Of a DNA stretch of 64,000 bases, positions 45,033 to 53,602 are shown piece after piece. Source of the DNA: Litorivivens sp041624475 (GTDB lineage Bacteria; Pseudomonadota; Gammaproteobacteria; Pseudomonadales; Spongiibacteraceae); NCBI RefSeq assembly GCF_041624475.1, contig NZ_JBFJUX010000006.1:104247-168246 (forward strand), given 5' to 3'. The notes beneath the pieces are model-generated. The model was not told the origin of the DNA and made no database searches. It was given only the letters and a program-made list of their open reading frames with translations. The first letter of the stretch is position 1. Each line of letters starts with the position of its first letter. Both the position numbers and the translations under genes were made by a program.

Positions 45033-46214
45033 TTATTTCACGTAAGTGACCAGGTCGGTTTCGCTGACGTCGACCATTAACAGGTGATTGGCGCTGAGGC
45101 TGACGCCGTAGGTGCGGCAAAGCTCCTGCCGTTCCTGATCCTTGTAGGTTGAGGAGTGGACAATGTAATCAGCATCGTCTGTCGCGTCTCGACTCGCGAT
45201 CATTTCCGGGAAGTAGGGGCGTGTGCCCCAGTTGAACCCGCAGAAACTGCGGTCAACCGTCAGCTTGTCCAGTACGTTGTAATTGGATGACACCTGTTCG
45301 CCATCAGCCCGACAGACAAAGAAACGAATCACGCCGAGTTTGCGCAGTTCACTTACCTCTACCTTGCTCAGGTCTTCGTCCAGCACCAATTCTTTCAGCG
45401 CGAGTATGGCGTGATTGACGTCAGCTTTATGCAGAGCGGCATCCTTTCGGACTCCGGATTTTCTTGAGAGGTAGCGCTGGCGAAGTGCAGTGACCTGATC
45501 GCGAAACTGGTCTATGGGGAGGATGGTTGATTCTGCGTTGGAAAACAGAAAGCCCTGGATAAAGCGAGCACCGCAATCGACCGCAAACATGAACTCGTCT
45601 TCAGTTTCGACACCCTCATACACGACCTTGATATCGTTTCGTTCGGTGACGTAGCGAAGCGCCTGCAAATAGTCTGCCCGGACACCGCCGCGTGAGGCCA
45701 GGCGGAAAAGGTTCATGTCGATTTTCAAGTAGTCTGGACGCAGATCAAACAGGCGTTCCATATGAGAATAACCCGCCCCGAAATCATCAATGGCGACCTG
45801 TAGCCCGGCTTCACGAAAGCGCTTGGCCAGCACGTTTACCGATTTACGCTTGCCCGGTGCTTCCGTGATTTCCGTGACCACTTTGTAGGGAGGCAATTCC
45901 AGTCGATCGAGCAGGGCCAGCGTGTTTTCGCCGAGATCGGAGCGCTCTGGCTGAATAAAAGCCGGTGAAATGTTTACACTGATAAACTCACCGCCCGGTC
46001 GGGCCGCAAACGTCGCAAGAGCCGTGGAGCGAATATGGCGATCGACAGTGATCTTGTCCTCGACATTAATCTGTTCGTCGTTGAAAAAAGGCCAGGCGCT
46101 TATGATGCTGCCGTCATGGGTTTCACAGCGCGCGAGGGCCTCGTAACCTCCAATGTTGCCGGTCAGGACATCCACAATCGGCTGATAGTGCGGAAAAAAC
46201 TGCTTCAGATCCAT
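45033..46214 (-). CDS. EAL-domain cyclic-di-GMP phosphodiesterase with C-terminal sensory domain
   Basis: A 393-residue protein. ATG 46214 starts the EAL domain directly; a longer reading overlaps alr and is rejected. All catalytic motifs are present: Glu25 (EAL), NIS, EITE, IDDFGAGYS, LKID, EGVE and QGF. Hydrolysis of c-di-GMP is therefore likely. The C-terminal ~130 residues (from about 265) form a PAS-like/YkuI-type domain (RFFVCRADGEQVSSNYN, NWGTRPYFPEM) that may sense a ligand. There is no GGDEF domain and no membrane helix. It sits 17 bases downstream of alr on the same strand. Confidence 0.87.
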   Translation of the reverse strand: MDLKQFFPHYQPIVDVLTGNIGGYEALARCETHDGSIISAWPFFNDEQINVEDKITVDRHIRSTALATFAARPGGEFISVNISPAFIQPERSDLGENTLALLDRLELPPYKVVTEITEAPGKRKSVNVLAKRFREAGLQVAIDDFGAGYSHMERLFDLRPDYLKIDMNLFRLASRGGVRADYLQALRYVTERNDIKVVYEGVETEDEFMFAVDCGARFIQGFLFSNAESTILPIDQFRDQVTALRQRYLSRKSGVRKDAALHKADVNHAILALKELVLDEDLSKVEVSELRKLGVIRFFVCRADGEQVSSNYNVLDKLTVDRSFCGFNWGTRPYFPEMIASRDATDDADYIVHSSTYKDQERQELCRTYGVSLSANHLLMVDVSETDLVTYVK

Positions 46215-46231
46215 AGTGCCCCAATTCGTCG

Positions 46232-47296
46232 TTAGCGATACAGCCGCGGGACACGCGAAGTTACGCCGGTAAACAGGTGGTAGCTTATGGTGTTGGCAAG
46301 TGGCGCGATATCGTCGGCTGGAAGTCCTTCTCCCCAAAGGGTTACATTATCACCTTCGTTAATCTGTAATGTAGAGTCTGTGATGTCAATACTGCAGATG
46401 TCCATTGAAATTCGCCCCACCACGGGAAAACGATGTCCGTTGACCAGCACGGGTGTGCTGTTGGGGAGTTGTCTGGGGTAACCGTCGCCATAACCGATGC
46501 CGATGGCTGCAATCCGGCTGTCTCTGCTGGCCGTCCACTTGCCGTTATAGCCCACAGACTCTCCAGCAGACACACTTTTCACAGCGAGAATGCGGGATTT
46601 AAGTGTCATCACTGGCATTAAATCCATTGGTATTGCTGTAGGGTTAGAGCCGTACAGCATAATGCCGGGGCGCACCCACTCCCGGTGACTGCGCTCTGCG
46701 CTTATGATCGCGGCGGAGTTGGCCAGACTGCGGGACAGGTTGGGGTAGTGATTGGCGACCCGATCAAATCGGTCGATCTGTTCTGTCGTGATCGGTGCGC
46801 TGTCTTCGTCGGCACTGCTGAAGTGTGTCATCAAGTTAAGGCTGTGCGCCGCCTTTGCCGTGCTGAGCACTTGGTGAGCCTGGTGCAGTTCGACTTCGGA
46901 CAAGCCGAGACGATTCATGCCGGTATCCAGTTTCAGCCAAAGCTCCATCGGAATCCCAAGGGCGGCAACTTGGCGCGCCTGGGCCAGTGTGTGTATGGCC
47001 AGAGCAATGCGGTGTGTGGCGCAGTAGCGCAGCGCCTCGTCAGAAAGAAGAGTGCCCATTAATAAGATTGGCGCGCTGATACCCTGGTTGCGCAGCGTCT
47101 GTGCTTCGCTGAGGCGGGCAACCCCCAGCATGTCTGCCTCAGGAGCCAGCTGTTTGCCGACCTCCACCAGTCCGTGACCGTAAGCGTCAGCTTTGATCAT
47201 GCTAATCACTTTGGCTTTGGGAGCGCACTGCCGCACCTGAGCGAGGTTGTGAGAAAGGGCTGAGAGCTTAATTTCTGCCCAGGCAGTGTGTTCCAT
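46232..47296 (-). CDS. alr: Alanine racemase
   Basis: Interconverts L- and D-alanine, supplying D-Ala for peptidoglycan. The 354 residues show the PLP lysine Lys35 in MIKADAYGHG, the substrate loop WVRPGIMLYG and the catalytic tyrosine in SVGYNGKWTA (about 255). Normal length. It is followed by the EAL gene, and the AGCS symporter is convergent beyond that. Confidence 0.95.
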   Translation of the reverse strand: MEHTAWAEIKLSALSHNLAQVRQCAPKAKVISMIKADAYGHGLVEVGKQLAPEADMLGVARLSEAQTLRNQGISAPILLMGTLLSDEALRYCATHRIALAIHTLAQARQVAALGIPMELWLKLDTGMNRLGLSEVELHQAHQVLSTAKAAHSLNLMTHFSSADEDSAPITTEQIDRFDRVANHYPNLSRSLANSAAIISAERSHREWVRPGIMLYGSNPTAIPMDLMPVMTLKSRILAVKSVSAGESVGYNGKWTASRDSRIAAIGIGYGDGYPRQLPNSTPVLVNGHRFPVVGRISMDICSIDITDSTLQINEGDNVTLWGEGLPADDIAPLANTISYHLFTGVTSRVPRLYR

Positions 47297-47389
47297 GATG
47301 CACGATGTCCGCGGGTGATTGATTACTGCAGGTACCGGGGCAAATTACCCTGCGCTCACGGTGACTGCAAGCGCTGCCACAGAGATTCA

Positions 47390-47423
47390 TTTAAAGTCGC
47401 AAGAAAAATGGCTATGCTAGTGT
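47390..47423 (+). promoter_or_regulatory. Promoter upstream of the 5'-nucleotidase gene
   Basis: TTTAAA (47390-47395) and TATGCT (47413-47418) are 17 bases apart, each with four of six consensus matches. The overlapping TGCTAGTGT at 47415-47423 is the same extended -10 seen upstream of the SDR gene. Either would drive the gene starting at 47462. Confidence 0.4.
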
Positions 47424-47461
47424 TTTAGTGCAAAAAATCATCGGGTTCAGGCGGCCTGCGA

Positions 47462-48361
47462 ATGCCAAAGGGTTTTGAAGACAAGCTGGTTATTTCTATT
47501 TCGTCCAGAGCACTGTTTGATCTGGATGAGAGTCATCGGGTCTTTGAAGAGTCCGGTCTCGAAGCCTATCAGCAGTATCAGATTGATCATGAGGAAGAGG
47601 TGCTGGAACCGGGTGAAGCCTACCCGCTGGTGCAGAAGCTACTCAAGATTAATGAGCGCCTGGGGGAAGAGCGGGTGGAGGTGATTCTGCTGTCGCGCAA
47701 TTCCGCCGACACCGGCCTGCGGGTATTCAACTCCATTGAGCATTACGGGCTGAAAATTTCCCGCGCTGCCTTTTGTGGCGGGGAGAGCCCATACCGTTAC
47801 ATCAGCGCCTTTGGTTGCCATCTCTTTCTGTCGACCCATGCCGACGACGTTCGCAACGCCCTGAACAACGGGGTGGCCGCGGCCACACTGTTGCCGCGGG
47901 GCAAACGTTCGGTCGAAGAATCGGATCAGTTGCGCTTTGCCTTTGATGGCGATGCAGTGCTGTTTTCCGACGAGGCGGAGCGCATTTTCAAGGAGAAGGG
48001 GCTTGAGGCCTTTGCCGCTAGCGAGCGCGCTGCGGCCAGAACCCCCTTGTCTGGCGGTCCCTTCAAACCCTTCCTCGCCGCTCTGAATCGCCTGCAAACT
48101 ATCTTTCCGCCCGATGAATCACCGATCCGCACAGCGCTGGTCACCGCCCGCTCAGCGCCCGCCCACCAGCGTGTCATACTCACCCTTCGAGACTGGAATA
48201 TCAGGATTGACGAATCGTTGTTTCTCGGCGGCCTCGACAAGGGCGATTTTCTGCATTCGTACGGTGCTGATGTGTTCTTTGATGATCAGGCTTCACATTG
48301 CCAGTCCGCGAGTCAGCACGTTGCCACCGGGCATGTCCCCCATGGCGTTGCCAATGACTGA
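47462..48361 (+). CDS. Cytosolic 5'-nucleotidase (NT5C1-like)
   Basis: A 299-residue member of the 5'-nucleotidase family related to eukaryotic cytosolic 5'-nucleotidase I. It has a two-part pattern: an N-terminal half (LVISISSRALFDLDESHRVF, VILLSRNSADTG) and a second half beginning FAFDGDAVLFSDEAERIF, a HAD-like DxDxxxxSDE start, ending LGGLDKGDFLHSYGADVFFDD. Nucleoside monophosphate dephosphorylation is expected. The ribosome site is poor. It stands alone between alr and cysB. Confidence 0.85.
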   Translation: MPKGFEDKLVISISSRALFDLDESHRVFEESGLEAYQQYQIDHEEEVLEPGEAYPLVQKLLKINERLGEERVEVILLSRNSADTGLRVFNSIEHYGLKISRAAFCGGESPYRYISAFGCHLFLSTHADDVRNALNNGVAAATLLPRGKRSVEESDQLRFAFDGDAVLFSDEAERIFKEKGLEAFAASERAAARTPLSGGPFKPFLAALNRLQTIFPPDESPIRTALVTARSAPAHQRVILTLRDWNIRIDESLFLGGLDKGDFLHSYGADVFFDDQASHCQSASQHVATGHVPHGVAND

Positions 48362-48362
48362 G

Positions 48363-48389
48363 TTGCCCGCCAGGGAATTGGCAATTTTT
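48363..48389 (+). terminator. Weak intrinsic terminator after the 5'-nucleotidase gene
   Basis: TTGCC (48363-48367) pairs with GGCAA (48380-48384), with an inner GCCA/TGGC alternative, and is followed by TTTTT (48385-48389). The stem is short, so efficiency is doubtful. Confidence 0.35.
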
Positions 48390-48394
48390 CTAAA

Positions 48395-48422
48395 GTTATA
48401 AGCGGCAACCGCGTTATTACTG
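48395..48422. promoter_or_regulatory. Imperfect palindrome upstream of cysB
   Basis: Around GTTATAAGCGG-CAA-CCGCGTTATTAC the two arms match as an inverted repeat except for one inserted base. It lies about 45-70 bases before cysB. CysB represses its own gene in enterobacteria, so this is a candidate self-operator. Confidence 0.3.
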
Positions 48423-48467
48423 TACTAAACTGCTATCAGCTTGTGAGTTTGGTCAATAAGAGATGCT

Positions 48468-49442
48468 ATGAAGCTCCAGCAATTGCGCTACATCTGGGAA
48501 GTGGCCCACCACGACCTCAACGTTTCTGCTACCGCGCAGAGCCTCTATACCTCCCAGCCGGGTATCAGCAAGCAGATTCGCCTGTTGGAAGATGAGCTGG
48601 GCGTTGAAATCTTCGCCCGCAGCGGCAAGCATCTGACCCATATCACCCCGGCAGGAGAGGCGATCATCAAGACCGCCGGCGAAGTGCTGCGCAAGGTCGA
48701 AGGTATCAAGCAGGTGGCCCAGGAATTCAGTGACGAGCGCAAGGGTGCCCTGTCGATTGCCACGACCCACACCCAGGCGCGCTATGCACTGCCGCCGGTG
48801 ATCCGCGAGTTTATGAGCAACTACCCGGATGTCGCCCTGCATATGCATCAGGGCACACCCTTGCAGATCTCCGAGCTGGCCGCCGACGGCACCGTCGATT
48901 TTGCGATCGCGACCGAAGCGCTTGAGCTGTTCGGTGACCTGATCATGATGCCTTGCTACCGTTGGAACCGCACTGTGCTGGTGCCCAGGAATCATCCGCT
49001 GACCCAGATTTCCCGGCTGCAGCTGAAGGATGTGGCCGAGTTTCCCATCGTTACCTATGTATTCGGCTTTACCGGTCGTTCAAAGCTGGATGAGGCTTTT
49101 ATAGAAGAAGGACTGTCGCCGAAGGTGGTGTTTACCGCAGCCGATGCCGATGTTATCAAAACCTATGTCCGGCTTGGTCTGGGTATCGGTATTGTGGCGA
49201 AAATGGCCTACGACCCGGAGCTGGACAGCGATCTGGTGCCGCTGGATGTGAGCCACCTGTTTGATGCCTCGGTGACCAAAATCGGCTTTCGTCGCGGCAC
49301 CTTTCTGCGCGGCTACATGTACGAGTTTATCGAGTTGTTTGCCCCTCACCTGACGCGAGAGCTGGTTGACGAAGCCTATCGCCGTCACAGTAAATCCGAA
49401 ATCGAAGAGCTGTTTGCGCATATCGATTTGCCAGTCTACTAG
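48468..49442 (+). CDS. cysB: LysR-family cysteine regulon activator CysB
   Basis: A 324-residue LysR-type regulator matching CysB in length and sequence. The start MKLQQLRYIWEVAHHDLNVS and TSQPGISKQIRLLEDELG (HTH) are CysB hallmarks. TTHTQARYALPPVI in the effector domain carries the Thr residues that bind sulfate/acetylserine. It activates sulfate uptake and assimilation genes with N-acetylserine. The sulfur-linked metZ and D-cysteine desulfhydrase genes in the window are plausible targets, but no sites were identified. Confidence 0.94.
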   Translation: MKLQQLRYIWEVAHHDLNVSATAQSLYTSQPGISKQIRLLEDELGVEIFARSGKHLTHITPAGEAIIKTAGEVLRKVEGIKQVAQEFSDERKGALSIATTHTQARYALPPVIREFMSNYPDVALHMHQGTPLQISELAADGTVDFAIATEALELFGDLIMMPCYRWNRTVLVPRNHPLTQISRLQLKDVAEFPIVTYVFGFTGRSKLDEAFIEEGLSPKVVFTAADADVIKTYVRLGLGIGIVAKMAYDPELDSDLVPLDVSHLFDASVTKIGFRRGTFLRGYMYEFIELFAPHLTRELVDEAYRRHSKSEIEELFAHIDLPVY

Positions 49443-49455
49443 CGCCTCCAGCGCC

Positions 49456-49480
49456 CGCTGCGCGTTGCTTTCCCGCAGCG
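49456..49480. other. Hairpin between cysB and thrH
   Basis: CGCTGCG (49456-49462) and CGCAGCG (49474-49480) form a perfect 7-bp stem with an 11-base loop, 15 bases after the cysB stop. No T run follows, so it is probably a 3'-end stabiliser or a Rho-assisted stop rather than an intrinsic terminator. Confidence 0.4.
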
Positions 49481-49523
49481 AACTGGGTAGAGTGCTGGCC
49501 TTTTCAGCTAGGGGACTATCGAC

Positions 49524-50144
49524 GTGGAAATAGCCTGTCTTGATCTTGAAGGGGTTCTGGTACCGGAAATCTGGATCGACTTTGCCGAGCGCACTGGCAT
49601 CGAGGAACTCAAGGCCACCACCCGCGATATCCCCGACTACGACGTGCTGATGAAGCAGCGCTTGCGTCTGTTGGATGAACACAAGCTCGGTCTGAATGAG
49701 ATTCAGGAAGTGATCGCCACCATGAAGCCGCTGGATGGCGCGCCGGAGTTTGTCGATTGGCTGCGCGAGCGTTTTCAGGTGGTAATTCTGTCGGACACCT
49801 TTTACCAGTTTGCCAAGCCGCTGATGGCCCAGCTGGGCTATCCCACGCTGTTGTGTCACAACCTGGAAGTCGATACCGAATCGGGTCGTATTACCGATTA
49901 CAAACTGCGCCAAGCCAACCCCAAACGGCAGGCCATTGTCGGCTTCAAGAGCATGTACTATCGCACGATCGCCGCCGGTGACTCCTATAACGACACCACC
50001 ATGCTGGCCGAGGCTGATGCGGGCATCCTGTTTCACGCGCCGGATAATGTGATTGCGGAATTCCCCCAGTACCCGGCTGTGCATACCTATGAAGACCTGA
50101 AGAAAGAATTCCTCAAGGCTTCCAATCGAGACCTGTCTCTCTGA
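49524..50144 (+). CDS. thrH: Bifunctional phosphoserine phosphatase / homoserine phosphotransferase ThrH
   Basis: A 206-residue HAD-family enzyme. In Pseudomonas, ThrH dephosphorylates phosphoserine and can pass the phosphate to homoserine. The catalytic aspartate is Asp7 in CLDLEGVLVPE, the Glu9 in place of the usual second Asp being typical of ThrH. SDTFYQF and GDSYNDTTML are motifs II and IV. GTG 49524 follows GGGGA at 49511. It is convergent with pabB. Confidence 0.92.
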   Translation: MEIACLDLEGVLVPEIWIDFAERTGIEELKATTRDIPDYDVLMKQRLRLLDEHKLGLNEIQEVIATMKPLDGAPEFVDWLRERFQVVILSDTFYQFAKPLMAQLGYPTLLCHNLEVDTESGRITDYKLRQANPKRQAIVGFKSMYYRTIAAGDSYNDTTMLAEADAGILFHAPDNVIAEFPQYPAVHTYEDLKKEFLKASNRDLSL

Positions 50145-50150
50145 CCTTCT

Positions 50151-50177
50151 GGGCGTCTGGTGCTTCGTCAGACGTCC
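50151..50177. terminator. Hairpin between convergent thrH and pabB
   Basis: GGGCGTCTGG (50151-50160) and TCAGACGTCC (50168-50177) form a 10-bp stem with two G-T pairs and a 7-base loop. It covers the pabB stop codon. Neither side has a T run, so it may be a bidirectional Rho-assisted stop. The arms resemble those of the hairpin at 56457-56478. Confidence 0.4.
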
Positions 50178-51511
50178 GTCAAGCTCTCCAGCAAGGCCCC
50201 CACCTTATTCCAGGTCTCTTCAAACTCTGCGTTTACCTCTGAATCTTCAACAATGCCGCCCCCCGACCAGCAGTAGAGTCGGTTATCTTCGCAGAGCAGG
50301 GTTCGGATGGCGATGTTGCTGTCCATGTTGCCGTTGATGTCGAGGTAGGCAATCGAGCCGCAGTAGATTGAGCGTTCGTGGGGTTCGAGCTCGTGAATGA
50401 TTTCCATTGCCCGGCGTTTTGGCGCGCCGGTGATAGAGCCGCCGGGAAAGCAGGCTGCCAGCAAGTCGAGCGCGGTATACTCCGGTGCCAGTGTGCCGCT
50501 GATGGTGCTAACCAGATGATGAACGGTCTGAAAGGTTTGTAGCTCGAACAGCTTGTCCACATGAATGCTGCCGGGCTGGCAGCAGCGGCCAATATCGTTG
50601 CGCAGCAGATCGACAATCATCAGGTTTTCTGCGCGGTCCTTGGTGCTGGCGGCCAGAGCATTGGCCAGAGCCTGATCTTTTTCCGGGATGGGGGAGCGGG
50701 GTGCCGTGCCCTTGATCGGGACGGTGCTGACTTTGTCGGAACGGACTTCAATAAAACGCTCGGGTGACAGGCACAGAACCTGACTGCCGGGCAGCTCCAG
50801 ATAGGCAGACCAGGGGGCGGCAGCCACCAAGCGCAGTTGCCGGTAGGCCGCCCAGGCATCCCCCTCGCAGGGAGCTTCAAAGCGCCGGGCGAGATTGATC
50901 TGGTAGCTGTCGCCGGCCCGAATGTATTCTTTAACCCGAGTGAAGAGTGTTTTGTAACTATCTGAATATAAATTAGTTTCAAATCTCTCTGTGACACGAA
51001 AAGCGGGCTTGGCTGGCATAGGCGTCGCATCGCTCAGGCGGGCTTCAATGTCGTTGAGCAGGGAGCTTGGCGTGGCTGGGTGACTTACCAGAAAACGGCG
51101 TTTATCGAGGTGGTCGGCAACGATCGCCCAGCTGTAGAGGCCGGCAAAAACATCCGGCAGACGGTAGCTGGAATCGGCAGCGCCGACGCCCGCCAGAAAA
51201 CGGCCACCATCGTAGCTCAGGGCGGTAATGATGCCGGCGGAAAATGGCAGCTCTAAGTCGATATCTGCGGCGGGCAGCATTTGCCATAGGGCGGAAAGCT
51301 TTTCGAATGCTTCTGCAAAGCCATCTTTCCTGTTTGATTTTGAAAGTGAAAGTGTTTCCAGTGGGGCAGCACTGATAATGTCGTAGCGGCCCCGCTCGGA
51401 GTAGGGCCAGGCACTGTCCAGAAACACCGGGTAGGGCAGGTCGCGCACCCTTTCAAAGAGAAGGCTGCTGTCGGATTGGTAGGTTAGTTCGCGAACCGTG
51501 AACGACGCCAT
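50168..51511 (-). CDS. pabB: Aminodeoxychorismate synthase component I
   Basis: Makes 4-amino-4-deoxychorismate from chorismate for folate synthesis, with the glutaminase PabA. The 447 residues fit PabB. PIKGTAPRS (about 265) has the Lys that marks PabB rather than the Ala of anthranilate synthase. PGGSITGAPKRRAMEII and GSIAYLDINGNMDSNIAIRT are the chorismate-site motifs. Its 5' side faces the 339-base control region of the propionate operon. Confidence 0.93.
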   Translation of the reverse strand: MASFTVRELTYQSDSSLLFERVRDLPYPVFLDSAWPYSERGRYDIISAAPLETLSLSKSNRKDGFAEAFEKLSALWQMLPAADIDLELPFSAGIITALSYDGGRFLAGVGAADSSYRLPDVFAGLYSWAIVADHLDKRRFLVSHPATPSSLLNDIEARLSDATPMPAKPAFRVTERFETNLYSDSYKTLFTRVKEYIRAGDSYQINLARRFEAPCEGDAWAAYRQLRLVAAAPWSAYLELPGSQVLCLSPERFIEVRSDKVSTVPIKGTAPRSPIPEKDQALANALAASTKDRAENLMIVDLLRNDIGRCCQPGSIHVDKLFELQTFQTVHHLVSTISGTLAPEYTALDLLAACFPGGSITGAPKRRAMEIIHELEPHERSIYCGSIAYLDINGNMDSNIAIRTLLCEDNRLYCWSGGGIVEDSEVNAEFEETWNKVGALLESLTDV

Positions 51512-51850
51512 GGTGTAAGGGAGGCAGCTCTGGTGAGGTGTGGGGCGCTATTGTATCGACCACAACTTGTTGAAATCCAGCGAGATTGCCGGATTAGACA
51601 GCATTTAGTGTCCGCTTTGTACATTGACACGGCCCCCCTATGCAATTAATGTTGTCGCCCGCCTGAAGCCGAAGAACACCGACTTAAACCCTTGAAAGGT
51701 AAGTGTTCTTTGTCAACTTTCGATTCAAAAGAGTGGGCCGTCAGGGAATATTCCTGCGGCAGGTGAGCGACCTTTGCCCGCCTGTAATCAGCCCTCCGCC
51801 ATCGTCAGTTGCTTAATCAAGCCTCAACTTTAGTTGCTGAGACAGGAAGC
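51512..51850. other. Gene-free control region between pabB and the propionyl-CoA operon
   Basis: This is the only stretch over 300 bases without a gene. It holds a consensus -35 TTGACA (51624-51629) with a poor TAATGT 17 bases on. Next come a long bulged stem-loop (51672-51710) and the 10-base palindrome GGAATATTCC (51745-51754). The carboxyltransferase ribosome site (AGGA, 51844-51847) is at the end. I see no RNA gene and no cobalamin riboswitch signature. Confidence 0.6.
51672..51710 (+). promoter_or_regulatory. Bulged stem-loop in the propionyl-CoA operon leader
   Basis: AAGAACA, CTTA and CCTT on the left pair in order with AAGG, TAAG and TGTTCTT on the right, interrupted by short bulges. 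That gives 15 pairs in 39 bases. It lies about 140 bases before the first start codon and just downstream of the TTGACA element. A leader structure or a dyad operator are equally possible. Confidence 0.4.
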
Positions 51851-53560
51851 ATGACAAAAAAATCGCAGATCGCCCCGACACTGACAAACCCGTTTGAGCA
51901 GGCCAAGGACGTTGAATTCACCGTTCCTGGTCAGCTCGATTATGACCCCGGCCTGTACGAAACCACTCTGATGATGGGGCATGAATTGCTCCAGCTTCCC
52001 TATAAGGCCGCGGGTGTAAAAAGCATTCAGAAGCAGCACCAGAAAAAGCGCATGACCGTCTGGGAGCGCATTCAGGTGCTCAAGGATGCGGACACCGAAC
52101 CGAAGATTCTGTACCAGAACTGGGGTAAAAACCTCGACGGCGCCTCGCTGGTAACAGGCATCATCAAGGTTAATGGCCGCGATGTAGCGATTTACGGCCA
52201 CGACTTCACCGTGCGCGCCGGCTCCATGGACGCGACCAACGGCAGCAAGCTGGCCAGACTGTTTGAACTGGCTGGCAAGCTGGGTATTCCGCTGGTCGGT
52301 ATGAATGATTCCGCCGGCGCCTTTATCCCGGCCGGCGTGGGTGGTCTGGACGGCTACGCAGAAGCCTTTACTGCGCTGCGCCGTATTAACGGTGTTGTGC
52401 CGTCTATCATGTGCATGTTTGGCTACAACGCTGGTGGCGGTGCCTACTTGCCGCGCCAAGGCTCATTTGTTGTTCAACCCAACGATACCTTCTTCGGCCT
52501 GACCGGCCCCGGTGTCGTCAAGTCGGTGTTGGGTGAAGACGTTACGGCCGATGATCTGGGTGGCCCCAAGGTTCACTCCCAGTCCGGTGTAACTGACTTT
52601 GTCGTTCCCGATGAAGTCGCCGCGCTGAACAAGGTTAAGCAACTGCTGAACTACCTGCCCGACAACAATGCCTCACAGGCGCCGTTTCAGCCAACCTCTG
52701 ACCCGATTGACCGCAAGACCTGGGATATCGATCTGCTGCTGAAGAAGTCTTTCAATAGCCCGACCGGTTTCAATACGCCGTTTGATATCAGCATTATTAT
52801 TCAGCAGTTGTGTGACCACGGCGATTATTTCGAGGTACAGCCCGAGCGCGCCCGCAATACCATTACGGCCTTTGGCCGCATAGGCGGCAATGTGGTCGGT
52901 TTCGTTGCGAATAACTCGGCTGTGGCGTCCGGTCAGATCGATATCGGCGCCGCTTACAAAAACGCTCGCTTTATTCGCTTCTGTAACGTCTACAACATTC
53001 CCGTGATGTTTATGGAAGACACCACCGGCTTCCTGCCCGGTAGGGAACAGGAAGAGGGCGGTATTGTTCAGGCAGGCCGTGCCATGTTGGATTCGATTGT
53101 TGATCTGCGCACCCCGCGCTTCCTGATCATCATTCGCAACGCCTTTGGTGGTGCTTACGCTTCGTTCAACAACTACCCGACCGGTGCCGACTTTGTCTGC
53201 GCACTGCCCACCACCCGCCTGGCGGTTATGGGTCCGGCCGGTGTTGAGTACGTTTACAAAGACGAACTGCGCGCCATTCGCAGCAGCCTGAAAGATCGTT
53301 TGGCTAAAGCCATGAAGCAGGGCCTGTCGGAAAAAGACGCCAAGGCTGAAGTGGCCGCCTGGCAGAAAGCTGAAGAAGCCCTGTTGGCGCAGCGTTACGA
53401 GCGCGAGCTCATGAACCCCAATGAGGCTTTGAGCCTCGGATCCATCTCACAAATTGTTATGCCGTCGGATTTGCGACAGGTCATTGCCGAGCAGCTGGAG
53501 CTGCATATGGCGAGCTACAAGCCCGAACCCATGGGCGGACCGCAACGCGAATTCCACTGA
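51851..53560 (+). CDS. pccB: Propionyl-CoA (acyl-CoA) carboxylase carboxyltransferase subunit
   Basis: A 569-residue carboxyltransferase with two crotonase-like halves. The first has NDSAGAFIPAGVGGLDGYAE and FGYNAGGGAYLPRQ, the second has VANNSAVASGQIDIGAAYKN and EDTTGFLPGREQEEGG. It is about 50 residues longer than typical PccB, mainly at the N-terminus. ATG 51851 has AGGA close by; an in-frame TTG at 51809 lacks a site. Propionyl-CoA as substrate is inferred from the operon: biotin carboxylase, methylmalonyl-CoA epimerase and mutase follow. Confidence 0.88.
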   Translation: MTKKSQIAPTLTNPFEQAKDVEFTVPGQLDYDPGLYETTLMMGHELLQLPYKAAGVKSIQKQHQKKRMTVWERIQVLKDADTEPKILYQNWGKNLDGASLVTGIIKVNGRDVAIYGHDFTVRAGSMDATNGSKLARLFELAGKLGIPLVGMNDSAGAFIPAGVGGLDGYAEAFTALRRINGVVPSIMCMFGYNAGGGAYLPRQGSFVVQPNDTFFGLTGPGVVKSVLGEDVTADDLGGPKVHSQSGVTDFVVPDEVAALNKVKQLLNYLPDNNASQAPFQPTSDPIDRKTWDIDLLLKKSFNSPTGFNTPFDISIIIQQLCDHGDYFEVQPERARNTITAFGRIGGNVVGFVANNSAVASGQIDIGAAYKNARFIRFCNVYNIPVMFMEDTTGFLPGREQEEGGIVQAGRAMLDSIVDLRTPRFLIIIRNAFGGAYASFNNYPTGADFVCALPTTRLAVMGPAGVEYVYKDELRAIRSSLKDRLAKAMKQGLSEKDAKAEVAAWQKAEEALLAQRYERELMNPNEALSLGSISQIVMPSDLRQVIAEQLELHMASYKPEPMGGPQREFH

Positions 53561-53602
53561 CGTCACTTAAACGGCAAACCGGATTACAAGGGGAACACAC
53601 TC

